Below are positions 11,587 through 21,932 of a stretch of DNA of 64,000 nt, one piece after another; positions within the stretch are counted from its first letter, which is position 1; each line of letters opens with the position of its first letter. The translations under genes were made by a program, and so were the position numbers. The notes under the pieces were generated by a model. It was not told the DNA's origin and searched no databases. It saw nothing but the letters and a program-made list of their open reading frames with translations. The stretch comes from Bemisia tabaci. Its lineage: Eukaryota; Arthropoda; Insecta; Hemiptera; Aleyrodidae. The stretch covers positions 23,823,577 to 23,887,576 of the forward strand of contig NC_092800.1 of the NCBI RefSeq assembly GCF_918797505.1, in the 5' to 3' direction.

Positions 11587-13542
11587 CGGAAAAGGATTCC
11601 GTATCGGTCTCCATTACAGCCTGCTTCTGAATGAGAGCTATTTCTCGGTGCAACTCCTGGAGGGGTTGTGCAACGGATTCAAGAATCGATTGGTTCGTCC
11701 GCTCAAGTAAAGACTCCTCCGACCCGTCCGTCATCGAATGTTGCTGGAATTGCTGCTGTTCCACGAATGTCAAACTCCTTTCAAACTCACGGATAGGCTG
11801 TGCTAGAGTTTCCAGAATGGCAATTCCTGTCTTGCCGGCAGAGTATTCACCGGTTGCGCAATCTTCATTGATCTTCTGCTCCACCAGTTCCAATCCACGT
11901 TGAATTTCCGTTATGGGTTGCACTAAAGATTCCAGAATCGTGAGGCTCTCTTGGGCAGAGTATGGTTCATCACTTGATTCTGCCCGAACCTGTGATTCCA
12001 CGGCCGCTAATCCTCTTTGAATTTCCTGCAATGACTGAGTGAGTGATTCTAAAACGGATGGATTTTGATCGAAGGTTGTATCAGTTTGATCATGAGTGTC
12101 CTCATACACGGATCGCTCTTGACTAATAATACTCTCCACGTCGGAGGTTGTCTCGTGGCCCAAGCTTTCTAGAGATTTTTTATGCGCCTCCGGCGAGAAA
12201 GCATCGGAAGACGAAATGTATTCAGTATCACAAGGTGGAGGAGGCTCGTTATTCTTTTCTACAGTTTGACCTTCGTCTCCCTGACTTAGGGCCTCAACTG
12301 CTTGCACGAAAACTTCCTTTTCAGATGAGAGTAATTCCTTCCTCTCAGACGATTTACTTCTCTCTTTCTGTTTTTCATACTCCTCGAGGGAATCGTCTTC
12401 CTTGCTGGAAGACTTGGACAATCTTTGAGATCCTCTCCGTTTCTTCCGTTTTGATTTGGATCCTGTTTCTCTATCGGTTGAGGTGGAGTCACCGCTGCCA
12501 TCTTTGGACAATCTTTTCTTGAGGGAAACCTCAGGCTTAGAATCGGATTTCTGCGGGTCTTTCTGAAAGGAAGTATCCGATGAGATATCTGAACTGTCGG
12601 ATTTCCTCAAAGACTTGCGCTTTTCAAATTCTTGCAGGGAGTCATCGTCGTTCTCTGTGTCGTAGGATTTGGCCCGTTTGAGCGGTTGTTTGTCAACGGA
12701 CTTTTCACGTGGCTCAGCCACTTTCTGATCTTCGAATGATATGGTTTTCTTCACCTTTTTCCTCTGTCTCTCTTCGTCTGCGCTGGAGGCATCAGAGCTT
12801 TTCCTGCCTTTATTAGAATCTGAGGAGCTCTTGCGACTTGAGACCTTTTCTTTCGAGTTTCTTCTTCCTTCCTGACTGTCATCCTTCTTACCTTTCATAG
12901 GAGAATCCGAATCCAAGTCGGTGACTTTTGACTTTTTCAGAATTGAAGGTAACTCTTGCACATCAACATCCATAGGTTCTGTTGAGGGCTTCATCGCAGA
13001 GACCTCAAAAGCTTTCTTCATTGAAAGCTCTTCCTCTACACCATCTTTGTCTTTAATTCTTTTCGATTTATTGTCATGCTCACTACTATCCTCGTCAGAT
13101 TTAGATCTTTTCCTATCTGATTTGCTGGCAAGGCTACCGATGGCACTTTTATAGCTTTCCATGTCATCAGATAACTGAGTCACAGCATCAGAGAATGAGT
13201 CACTAGTTTTATGGGATAAACTCTCACTATTATCGGACCTCTTCCTTGGAGGTTTTTTCGGAGCCAAAGTGACTTTACCATCGGAGTGAGTCACCGTGGA
13301 GACGATGCTTGCTTCGCGTTGTCGCTCCGAAAACACGCTGTCGTCGAAGTCTTCCATTGGTCTTTGCGAAAACTCCTCAGCGATCGAAATTTCTTCGAAA
13401 TCGGCATCAGTTCGGAGATCGTCCTCAGCTGGGCCACAGAAATCGGTGGTGACGTCAATTACGACCGCTTCCATGAGGAGATTTCCGGACGTGGACGTCT
13501 CTTTCACGAAACGTAGGGGTGGTAAATCAATGACATTATGCT
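11587..13542 (-). CDS. Titin-superfamily muscle protein, Ser/Lys-rich and helical-repeat exon
   Basis: This exon of about 652 codons has an acceptor atttaatttcag and a donor gtaagttc, phase 1 at both ends. Residues 1-120 are acidic. Roughly 120-420 are a highly charged Ser/Lys/Arg/Asp segment, probably disordered, with basic clusters such as KSKRIKDK and KSKRKKRRGSQR that resemble nuclear localisation signals. The last ~190 residues hold four copies of a 39-44 residue helical repeat: LTQSLQEIQRGLAAVESQV, LVQPITEIQRGLELVEQKI, LAQPIREFERSLTFVEQQ and VAQPLQELHREIALIQKQ. The same repeat continues, more diverged, in the next exon. I do not recognise the exon as a named domain. Its frame, splice sites and codon phase fix it in this gene. 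Confidence 0.85.
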
Positions 13543-14346
13543 CTGAAATTAAATTTAAAATAAGAATTAATGAAGCTGCTGTTTGGACAGGTCTTATTAT
13601 TTTTGGTTGATCTGCAAGATTAAATCATCAAAACACAATTCTATAACCAGCGCAACTGACCCATTCATTATCCTTTCATTTTTCTGTGTATGGACATGAT
13701 ACAAATTGACCTGATTAAAAATTTTAAAACTTGGTTCGGTACCAAACATGTGCGAGTATTTGTCAAGATCTTTCGCCAAACCAATAGTTTGTGCGCATTT
13801 AAATGGGTTAAAATTGCCAAAACTGATTTTAAAATTATGATCCAGAGTCATAGGAAAATAAAATACTGTAACACATCCCGGCTCTGTAAAATTGTTCCAC
13901 GGAAATATTTCATTTGGCAAATCATGGTGTAGTCCCCCCCTCCCTCCATATTAAATTTTATTCATTCAATAATCATTTCCCCCATTTTTTCCAATTTTTT
14001 TCTCACTGTCAGAAAATTCATCGGATTTTCACATTGAAAAAAGCTGATGTTGTAGCGTTTTCATGATTTCAAATTATTCACGGCATTCTAGTTGGAGTAA
14101 TGATTTAATTCTGATTTGCTGCTCTGGTTCTCTGTTTTATACATTTATCCATTTTTTGTTTATTTGCCGGGCATTGAAAGAGTACTTTGAGGTTTTGAGG
14201 TGCACTGTATCATTAGCTTGGCGTTTTAAATTTTGAAGACTCAAGAGTCAAAAAACAGTAATCCAAATTTTGAAAAGGGCAAAGATATCCTTAATAAAAG
14301 AGTAGCCTTGAGTTAAATTACATGGATATAGGAAATGCAAACCAAC
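13543..14346 (-). other. Intron, no other feature seen
   Basis: Phase 1 intron of 804 bp between donor gttggttt and acceptor atttcag. AT-rich, with a C8 run at 13,935. Short open frames here have no coding character. Confidence 0.75.
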
Positions 14347-14607
14347 CTGAAATATGCTCTGACAGCTCTTCTGCATACATCTCAACTATTTGTAAAGCCT
14401 CCTCTTCCGTTAGATCAGGCGTTTCATAGAGAGAAACGGACACTTCTTTGCCGTCAAAAGAGAATGACACCTCTCGGTCATCGGCGGTCAAAGTATGTTC
14501 AGTTTCATACATTTGAGAAGTTCGCTCTTCTTGAATTGTGGATAAGGATAAGTCTCGCGTTACGTGTAGATCTGCTGGAGGACGGCTGTCGACAACTTGT
14601 GCTCGAT
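14347..14607 (-). CDS. Titin-superfamily muscle protein, acidic linker exon
   Basis: An exon of 261 bases, phase 1 to phase 1, with acceptor taaaatttcag. It encodes about 87 residues after the last Ig domain: DRAQVVDSRPPADLHV, then a Glu/Asp-rich stretch with EVSFSFDGKEVSVSLYE, ending EEALQIVEMYAEELSEHIS. This is not an Ig domain; it bridges the Ig array and the disordered/helical region. The terminal acidic helix may be the start of the helical rod. Confidence 0.85.
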
Positions 14608-15359
14608 CTGAAATTTTAAGCAGAATAAAATGATCATTTTCCCGAAGAAAATGTTTATTTTTCCGAAAAAAAAAGGTTCTGAAAAATGTTCATTTTCCTG
14701 AAAAAAAGGTTCTGAAGAATGTTCATTTTCCTGAAAAATTGTTCATTTTGAAATTGAGTTTCTATGACGCCGATGTATTGCAAGGGTAACAAGTTTAAAT
14801 GGGAGCTGAAAGTAGGTACGCAACTTTATACTCTTTTTTTTGCGAGTTAAATAAAATCTGGGAGTAATCATGACAACAATTGAAAATTACTTGACTAGCT
14901 CATTTGTATTTTTGGGACTGAACTTAGGAGAGTAAATCGGTAAAGACAAATGGATCCGTCTAGCTCTTTTCGATCAAACCTGATTTTCTGCAAAAATTTG
15001 CGAAGAAGGCTTTCTGCAGCTTTCGCTGTGTTGTGGCATTACATTGCGAGAATATAAGAACATTGACGGTTACTTCATGTAACTTCTTCTAACTTCTTCG
15101 GCAAAACTTCTTTTCTGATCGTTGTCCATGTTGCATAAACATGGAAATGAAGGCGCTTTTGCTTGCCTTGACCTAAACAGTCTTTTCAGCATTTTTATAA
15201 CCTTTTAGAATGTGTCATTACAATAATATTTAATATTTCGTATAACAATTACATTATATGCGATTTTCTTGGTGTTATCCATGTGCTGAATGAAAATTTA
15301 ACATGTTGAGGAAGGAAGAAATTAGAACACATTTATTTTTCAAAAATCGCGATACTTGC
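14608..15359 (-). other. Intron with a GC donor
   Basis: Bounded by the GC-type donor after 15,360 and a normal acceptor at 14,608. It contains a short degenerate tandem repeat at 14,634-14,750 and otherwise AT-rich sequence without recognisable content. Confidence 0.75.
14634..14750. repeat. Degenerate minisatellite
   Basis: Three to four imperfect copies of a unit containing ttcattttcctgaaaaa and ggttctgaa(a/g)aatg, about 37-40 bp each. Confidence 0.65.
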
Positions 15360-15361
15360 CC
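15354..15361 (-). other. Non-canonical GC splice donor
   Basis: On the minus strand the exon ends TTCGAGG followed by gcaagtatc. No GT lies at a frame-compatible position. AG/gcaagt is the consensus of GC-AG introns, and phase 1 joins correctly to the next exon (G + AT gives Asp). Confidence 0.75.
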
Positions 15362-15540
15362 TCGAAGCCCAAAAGAGACGCAGAACTTGATACACTGCCC
15401 ATACAGTTAACAGCTTCACAAGTGTAGGTCCCAAGACAGCACTTTCCATCTTGTCCCGAGATGATACGATGAATATCACCTGGTTGTAAAATTTTTCCAT
15501 CTTTGTACCATTTTAGCACCGGTTGTGGTACACCGATTAC
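15360..15540 (-). CDS. Titin-superfamily muscle protein, second half of Ig domain 6
   Basis: 181 bases, phase 0 in (acceptor ttttctctag) and phase 1 out. It encodes VIGVPQPVLKWYKDG, with the strand C Trp; then LQPGDIHRIISG; then LGTYTCEAVNCMG, with the strand F Tyr-x-Cys; then SVSSSASLLGFE. It completes the Ig domain begun in the exon at 16,932. NCMG after the second Cys is shared with the other B-type Ig domains of this gene. Confidence 0.9.
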
Positions 15541-16931
15541 CTAGAGAAAAGGATTTAGCCATTTTGAGAGGTAAATTACAAGCAGAACACCATTTTTGAC
15601 TCAACACAAGGGAAACCATTTATTCATCTTGCTGATGGCTTAAAAGATCCTTTCCGAACATATTTTCCTTCCATAATGAGAGTAATCCAGGCGGAGTGTG
15701 CAAAAATTTCAAAATTATGAGTTGATTAAGGCTGACTTTGCGAGTTTAAACAGTAGAGCCAAACACAGAGCGGAGCGGCCCCGGCGTGCTGCCATGCCAG
15801 CGCGGCATGCGCACTGGCGCCTACAAACCTAACAGGGATACTTCACGCATTGCGCAATGCGTGAAGTATCCCTGTTAGGTTTGTAGGCGCCAGTGCGCGT
15901 GTCGCGCTGGTCGCCCTCGCCCGGCGCGCTGCACAAAAATCCAAAATTCACAACTATACATTCAAATATTTTTTTTTTGGATGTTTGTCATCTTCATGAT
16001 ATTCCTGACTCACAATGATGGTTCATTTTCAAACTTTTTGCCCAAAACTATATCAAATTTGGGTAGAAAGTGGACGGAAAATCGGGCGAGAATCACTGGC
16101 CCATAAGAAATACACGGGCAAAAGGCGTCAACTTCAACTCAATATTTCTCGCTTGAAACGCAAAATGCTCTGGGTGGTTAACATTTTCTTAATCTTCAGA
16201 CATCCAACTTCAATCCTACCGAAAAGATTTTTCGACTTTTTGCGACTATCAGAGATATTTAAAGTTAAAGTTTGGGTGTTTGGCGTTGCTTTTACATTGT
16301 TAACATAGGGCTGATTAGAGGTTGCCAACTCCGGATGGACTTCTCACGGGAAATACGGAAAAATATCCCGAGATAATAACATTTTCTTATCCGTCCGATG
16401 TTCTAGTTTGACAGTGCCAAAGGGTTTTCCTTAGTCGGTGCTACTATCTTCATTATTTAAAGTTAAGTGTTTGGTTTTCAACCTATAATGCATCAATTCA
16501 TGAACCTAGCCATTCAGTTCATTGTTTCTACAAAGCTACATATGCAAGAGTAACCAATCCTGCAATTTGTTGTTTGAATAATAAAGTCCATGGAGGAAAA
16601 CATCGCTCTCTTACAATGCACATAGTAGTCCCACCACTACTCCAATCGTAGTTACAATGTTACTTTGGTGGTAACAATTAGCTCGGTCCCAGCAGCATTG
16701 GAGCATCTTTACCAAGACTGACATAATTGCCATCACAAAAGGACCATTGTAGGTAACAACAACTGGAGAAGTAGGTAGGACCTGGATTCCTTTGTAAGCA
16801 TTGTCAGCGAAATGATTTTTTTTCTCCGTGTTTGCACAGAAAAACGGAAACGAGGGTATTTGAAATCAACTCTTTAAAAACCTTCATTTCTTCATATTTT
16901 TGACTTGAAAATGGACTAAAAAGACATTTAC
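15541..16931 (-). other. Intron with GC-rich palindromic element
   Basis: Phase 0 intron (donor gtaaatgt). It holds the palindrome-centred element at 15,770. The remaining sequence is AT-rich with no gene recognised; an open frame at 16,015-16,308 has no family resemblance. Confidence 0.75.
15770..15925. mobile_element. GC-rich foldback element with 90-bp perfect palindrome
   Basis: Bases 15,809-15,853 are the exact reverse complement of 15,854-15,898 with no loop. The pairing continues imperfectly outward (ccggcgtgctgcc against cccggcgcgctgc). It shares aatgcgtgaagtat and cctacaa(a/g) motifs with five other loci here (23,464; 26,440; 41,160; 54,276; 59,640). Confidence 0.8.
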
Positions 16932-17087
16932 CTTACACTCTAGGTTAACGGCCCCCTCTTCTGACATCACAGCTTTTAAATTTTCAAGAAAACGAGGTTT
17001 CTTGAAATGTTTTGGAATGCTCAGTTTCAAGGAACACGAAGTGACACTTTGACCATAATCGTTTGTCGCCACGCACTTCCATTCCGT
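16932..17087 (-). CDS. Titin-superfamily muscle protein, end of Ig 5 and start of Ig 6
   Basis: 156 bases, phase 0 at both ends (acceptor gttttttag, donor gtaaatgt). It encodes TEWKCVATNDYG, the strand F/G end of Ig 5 with its second Cys, then SVTSCSLKLS. The inter-domain linker IPKHFKKPRFLENLKAVM follows, then SEEGAVNLECK, the strand B of Ig 6 with its first Cys. The intron falls directly after the ECK of strand B. Confidence 0.9.
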
Positions 17088-17451
17088 CTAAAAAACATCC
17101 ATGAAGAAAATGATCATAGACCAGTTGTTTATGAAGTGCATAGTCTACTACACTAGGGAGGGATACACACGGACAATACAATTTCAAGTGGTTTTAACCA
17201 CTTTGAAAACATACTCACCATCACAGTTCATCATTATGCCTAAAAGCTCTCTATAACTCATCAAATTTTCATTCTTTATCAGAGTTTTTTTTTAGAGATT
17301 TACAGAGTATATTTCCACATTATTCGGCTATCCTTCAGGTTTAATTTGAGATAATCTTGCTGTCATCAAATTATGACGATGGTTTACTTTAGTAGTTGCA
17401 ATACTGCCTTGCTGAGGAGGAACGGCGTGTGAGTATTTAAAATTCGAAGTG

Positions 17452-17605
17452 GCTATTCGTCGGTACGGTACCGACGGATAAATGGCTATTCGTCGGTACC
17501 GTACCGATGAATAAATAGCTATTCGTCGGTACCGTACCGATGAATAAATAGCTATTCGTCGGTACCGTACCGATGAATAAATAGCTATTCGTCGGTACCG
17601 TACTT
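17452..17605. repeat. 33-bp tandem repeat, about 4.6 copies
   Basis: Unit starts at 17,452, 17,485, 17,518, 17,551 and 17,584, nearly identical after the first. They form the left terminus of the surrounding element. Confidence 0.9.
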
Positions 17606-17760
17606 TGATTTTAGTACGTAAATTATATTAAAGATATGATTTCTTAATAATATTTTGGTGGAAGTTAAGAGCTAAAAATTGGGTGAAAGATGGAAAAAAA
17701 CCCCAACACGAGTTGTAAAGAAATATTCTCCAAATTTAATTTATGTATTTAATACTCTCA

Positions 17761-17874
17761 CATAATACTGAAATGTACTACTCTGTCAAATAAATAATCA
17801 TAATACTGAAATGTACTTCACTGTCAAATGAATCATCATAATACTGAAATGTACTACTCTGTCAAAAGAATCAT
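17761..17874. repeat. 38-bp tandem repeat, 3 copies
   Basis: Copies start at 17,761, 17,799 and 17,837 with cataatactgaaatgtact; they differ at a few bases. Internal to the 17,452-18,147 element. Confidence 0.9.
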
Positions 17875-18761
17875 CAAGAACGCTTCTTTTTTCGGGTGGT
17901 GGGGCCTTTAGTTTCATTTGCAGGTGTTTTCTTTCGTTTTCGTTTTTCGGGGGGATTTTCCACATATTGTCGGTCGGCAACGGTGCGATTAAAGGAACAA
18001 AGTTGTCTTGCTGGCAGTTTAGGTCGCCCTCGTGAAATGACTTTACTCTTAAATTTTAGCTAGCGGTACCGTCGAATAGCCATTTATTCATCGGTACGGT
18101 ACCGACGAATAGCCATTTATCCGTCGGTACCGTACCGACGAATAGCCTCATCCTTTAAAATTTGCCGAATTATCTCCGATAAAATGCTCACTTTTAAGGA
18201 GGGTTATGAGTATTTTCTCTAGAAATTTTTAAGTAATTTGGATCTGATGACGATTAAAATTCTTTGAAATATTGCATTGGATGAAAAATATTGACAGATT
18301 TCCAGGGAAGTTCATATTTTATAAAAGGACATTAGGCGACGTCTAAAGGCTTATACAGCGGTTTTTCTTGGCACGGCAAAGTAGGTATGACGTCAGTTTG
18401 ACGTAGTATGACGTTAAGTGTTCCTGAGAAGCTGTCCTTCGCCTATAGGGTCTAAGGTCATGGACGACCCCTCAGTATGATACACACTATATTATACCTT
18501 TTGCATCCTACTTAATTTGAAAAATCTGGACAGTTTGTGATCTAAAAGGCTCTTCATTGCCCGTTCTTTAAAGAAATTTTCAAAAATAAGAAGGAACTCG
18601 TTGGTGAAAAAGTTTTCTAGAGCCGTTTCCTGCCAAATGCAATGTTGAAGAAAAATCTTTAACGAGAGGATGAAGATAACGAATCCTTTAGAGGATAAAG
18701 TAAAATAAAGTCAGGAAAGCAAAGACAAGTAGTTCACTAAAGAACAATCTTACATACACAC

Positions 18762-18898
18762 CTGGTCAATCAGTTTAAGGCACTTGAGTTTTAAGTGACT
18801 AACTCCAAGCGCCTCTTTAACGATTTGATAATCTTCACAGTCTTGAATTTCTTCATCATTTCTAAACCAATTGATTTTTGGTTCTGGCGCAATACTAA
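18762..18898 (-). CDS. Titin-superfamily muscle protein, middle of Ig domain 5
   Basis: 137 bases, phase 1 in (acceptor ttatttcag) and phase 0 out. It encodes VSIAPEPKINWFRND, with the strand C Trp; EEIQDCEDYQIVKEALG; then VSHLKLKCLKLIDQ. The preceding exon supplies strand B and the next the strand F Cys. This A-type Ig lacks the usual first Cys, having RFTIQ at that point. Confidence 0.9.
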
Positions 18899-19554
18899 CT
18901 GAAATAAATAAAAAGCAACATGGACACAAGATTATACGTGCATGAATAATAGGTGCATGAAACAAAATCAAGGGATAAAATCCAAAGCCTGACACTGACA
19001 CGAAATTACATAATTTTTCGTTAAATATTTTTCCGTATAGAATATATTATCCTTAACTTATTTCAAAGACCAGATTTTATTACATATCCCGGATCTTAAT
19101 GATACGTATAGCTATTTGTCTTGATCTACCATACGTTTCTTTATATTTACAGAATCTAAACGTTAACTTAAACATTGTCAATAGATACCATGAATTTTTA
19201 AATCGAATTCTCCAATTTTAGCTTGAAATTTAAACAAAATATCCTGCTAACAGAGAAGAGAAATCAACGAAGTTTACAAGAAATTACGTTTACGAGCTTT
19301 GCAAGAAGTGAATGATGTATGACAGGAAGTCTGCAACATTGCAAACGGAAATACGTGGTTTCCCACTTCGGCCATCAAGTTGCTGTTTGGTAACTTTCAA
19401 GTTTCAGTAAGGTGAATTTCAGCCTACAATCATGGCAGCCCTCCTACTGATCACGGTTAAATAATCGGCTTCACCTCGAAAAAATTCTGACATTTTTTTA
19501 ATAACGATTCCTCACACTGCTTTGATTTTGCTCGATAACCCTTACAAAACTTAC
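18899..19554 (-). other. Intron, no other feature seen
   Basis: Phase 1 intron with donor gtaagttttg. AT-rich, with no repeat family or gene recognised. Confidence 0.75.
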
Positions 19555-19752
19555 CTTGAATGGTGAAGCGGAATTCTTCGTTAATTTTTGCCTCGCAGCT
19601 TTTTAGACCGAGGATAAAGCGAGGTGGCTGATTATTTGAGAAAAGCTGAAGCCTTTCCTCTTCAGACAGTTGACTTTGAATATCCTCAACCGTTAACTCG
19701 GCACCACTTTTAGCTTCACCCATGCAGTTTTTAGCCACACAGCAATATGATC
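19555..19752 (-). CDS. Titin-superfamily muscle protein, end of Ig 4, helical linker, start of Ig 5
   Basis: 198 bases, phase 1 at both ends (acceptor acattttacag). It encodes SYCCVAKNCMG, with the strand F Cys and the NCMG signature, then SGAELTVEDI. A polar helical linker follows (QSQLSEEERLQLFSNNQ), then PPRFILGLKSCEAKINEEF and RFTIQ, opening Ig 5. A charged linker between Ig domains also occurs in kettin-type Ig arrays, but I cannot assign this sequence to kettin. Confidence 0.9.
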
Positions 19753-20283
19753 CTGTAAAATGTACCCGAGGAAGGTATAAAAAATGTTAGCACATTACCT
19801 ACCAAGTATAAAAAATGGTTTATTACGTCGGTGATGTATTCAATGCATATCAAACTCCTGTGTTGATGAGAAAAATTAATACAAAACATTCTTCAAACAC
19901 ACCATATTTATAAGAGAAGAATAAATTCTGTCTCTTTGATGTACAACGATTGCTCTTCATATTCCTTTCCCTATCAAGACCCTGCAATAAATTGAAATTG
20001 TATGGTGGAATTATTGCTACAGTATCGAAGTGTGTAATCGGGCATGTTGCCTGTCTACTGATTGAAGGCAAACGGCTTGAAATAGCTTAAAATTTGAAAT
20101 AAGTTGCAATTTTTCCACTTCTACGTGTGCTTTTGAATCATTATGCCTCTAACTGTTTTAAGAAGATTAGGTCATATATTGATAAAATTTATTTTGAATC
20201 CATATTTTGGTCACTTATTGTTTACCTCAATGGGGACAAGAAATTATCGTTTTTAATGAGAAAAAAACAAACTGTCGATTTAC
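19753..20283 (-). other. Intron, no other feature seen
   Basis: Phase 1 intron with donor gtaaatcg. AT-rich unique-looking sequence. Confidence 0.75.
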
Positions 20284-20466
20284 CTAAGGAGTTAGTTCCA
20301 GTGAGCTGATAAACATCTCCTGGCTTTAATTCTTGTCCATCTTTGAACCATCGAAGATGTGGTGTCGGGAAACCGACTACTTTGCATTCAAATGACACCA
20401 AACCTTCTTCCGTCAGCACCGCTTTCAGTCCTTCTAAGAATTTTGGCTTTCGGTAATTTTTAGGGA
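20284..20466 (-). CDS. Titin-superfamily muscle protein, Ig domain 4
   Basis: 183 bases, phase 1 at both ends (acceptor tttacctag). It encodes FPKNYRKPKFLEGLKAVL, TEEGLVSFECKVVG with the first Cys, FPTPHLRWFKDGQELKPG with the core Trp, and DVYQLTGTNSLG. Strand F with the second Cys is in the next exon. This is a B-type Ig, closely similar to those at 25,043 and 15,360/16,932. A frame runs on into the intron but hits it at a clear TTAG/gtaaat donor. Confidence 0.9.
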
Positions 20467-20631
20467 CTAGGTAAAAAGGAGAAGAATAAATATTAATTAA
20501 GTATGAGTTATAACTGGTGAAGTCATAACTTTCTTAAGCCGAGAATTTGTGATGGAATTGAAGCTTCCATGTTGCATCTTGTATGATTTTGGTGACCTGT
20601 TGCTCCTTCATTTTCAGAGTGAAGCTTCAAT

Positions 20632-20850
20632 GGACGTAGTTCTGCTAAAAGGAACTAAGTGCCATTTGAGGAAGAAGGGGATTGCGGGTTAGATTTGGTG
20701 CTGCGGATCGCGGAACTCACCCCGCCCTATGCTTACAATGCTTGTCCATGGCGCTTAGTTCCGTTTTACAGAACGCGCTATCCGGGATTCTAAAATCCTC
20801 ACAAAAAAATCAAATTGGCACTTAGTTCCGTTCAGCAGAAATACGTCCAA
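20632..20850. mobile_element. MITE, family with ends ggacgta(tttc)tgc
   Basis: Left end ggacgtagttctgctaaaa and right end cagcagaaatacgtcc are inverted, with ggaactaagtgcc/ggcacttagttcc inside. Related to 30,624-31,400 and 46,366-46,485. Confidence 0.7.
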
Positions 20851-21149
20851 ATTGAATGCTCTAGCTCATTGATATAGTTCTGGATTCGTTAGAGCCAACC
20901 AAGTTTAATAGCCCTTGAAGGAATACAATTTTTGAAATACAGATTGAAGAACCTTGAACTTGAAGCGAAAGATTACATAGATTTTAACTCAAGAGTGTGT
21001 TTCATCACTTTGAAAATGAATACTACTGTAACTTTAAACAAGTTCGGGCCATATTTTTTAGTGTTTTTCCTCTTGTTGTCGAATTCAATTTATTTTTGGG
21101 TGAAAATACTTACAAACTATTTTCATGCACATATCGCTGATTCCCTGGC

Positions 21150-21352
21150 GGATGAACGTAAATGTTGCCAAATTCTCCTCGCAAATTGCATTTTTACCGG
21201 AAGAATCTGGGGCAGTTTTAACTGAAAATTTTACGGCTTATTCTTCTGATCTCATGCAAAAATTAGTAAAATTTTTGACGAAAATTGCACGGGTACATTC
21301 TTTTAAGAAATTGAATTGATTAAGTTTGTAACCTTGGAGTGTAGTTACGTTC
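21150..21352. mobile_element. MITE with gaacgtaa...ttacgttc ends
   Basis: Inverted ends and an interior (aaattgcatttttaccggaag, tctcatgcaaaaattag) matching the copy at 51,905-52,130. Confidence 0.6.
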
Positions 21353-21470
21353 CATCGTCCGAAAACGATATATGTGTTAAAATGTAGCTGTAAGATCGAG
21401 ATAAATGTTTTTGAAACATCATGATTTCACACATTACCCTAGTGTAAATATTACCATTGCAGTGAGCTAA

Positions 21471-21781
21471 CCATCACCTTGCGGCAAGGTATCGGCCTTG
21501 CCGCCCTCTCCGAGCCCTATCCGAGCCCTCACCGAGTTAGTTCATGGAACTCGACGACCGGGAATAAAACCGTATGACAACACTGTAGACCCAAATCCAG
21601 ACGCAGGGCGCGAAAAAGGCCACACAGCATCGGGAAATACCCCGTGTTGGGTATGCTTTTCGTCTCCAACGTTGCCATGCATAATTATTCCCAGTCGTTA
21701 AGTTCCACGAACTGACCCGGCGAGGCCTCGGATAGGGCTCGGAGAGGGTGGCAAGGCCGATACCTTGCCGCAAGGTGATGG
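21471..21781. mobile_element. Foldback element with about 60-bp GC-rich ends
   Basis: Left ccatcaccttgcggcaagg through ctatccgagcc pairs with right ggctcggag... through ccttgccgcaaggtgatgg. Both sides are flanked by tgagct, a possible target duplication. Confidence 0.75.
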
Positions 21782-21932
21782 TGAGCTCACCGCAAGGTAA
21801 TATTTTCTCTAGGGTACTTATAAACTAACGTAAGATATAAAACTTCAAACCTCGCCATGACTTCTGCAAGTTTTAAGTTTTAGTTTTTTTACCTTAAACC
21901 CTGAGACGGAGTAAAAAGTGAGTTTCTCTTAC

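Larger units (their letters stand above)
17452..18147. mobile_element. Non-autonomous transposon with 33-bp tandem terminal repeats
   Basis: The left end has about 4.6 copies of a 33-bp unit (gctattcgtcggtaccgtac...). The right end (18,064-18,147) has about 2.5 copies in inverted orientation. Each unit contains the palindrome ggtaccgtacc or ggtacggtacc. The interior includes a 38-bp tandem triplet. A minus-strand remnant frame (about 18,050 to 17,877) encodes SRGRPKLPARQ, an AT-hook-like motif, and ends in a basic tail TTRKKKRS and a stop. This may be the relic C-terminus of a transposase; family not recognised. Confidence 0.7.
17088..18761 (-). other. Intron carrying a tandem-ended transposon
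   Basis: Phase 0 intron (donor gtgtgtat). Most of it is the 17,452-18,147 element. The rest is AT-rich without recognisable content. Confidence 0.75.
20467..21932 (-). other. Intron with three short transposons
   Basis: Phase 1 intron with donor gtaagaga. It contains inverted-repeat elements at 20,632, 21,150 and 21,471; the remainder is AT-rich and featureless. Confidence 0.75.

Noticed and set aside
13597..13920. 107-codon minus-strand frame in the intron
   Set aside because: AT-rich intron sequence, no domain, and not needed to join the exons at 14,347 and 13,542, whose phases already match.
17452..17605. CRISPR-like array of 33-bp repeats
   Set aside because: Units are directly adjacent with no unique spacers, the ends are inverted across 700 bp, and the genome is eukaryotic.
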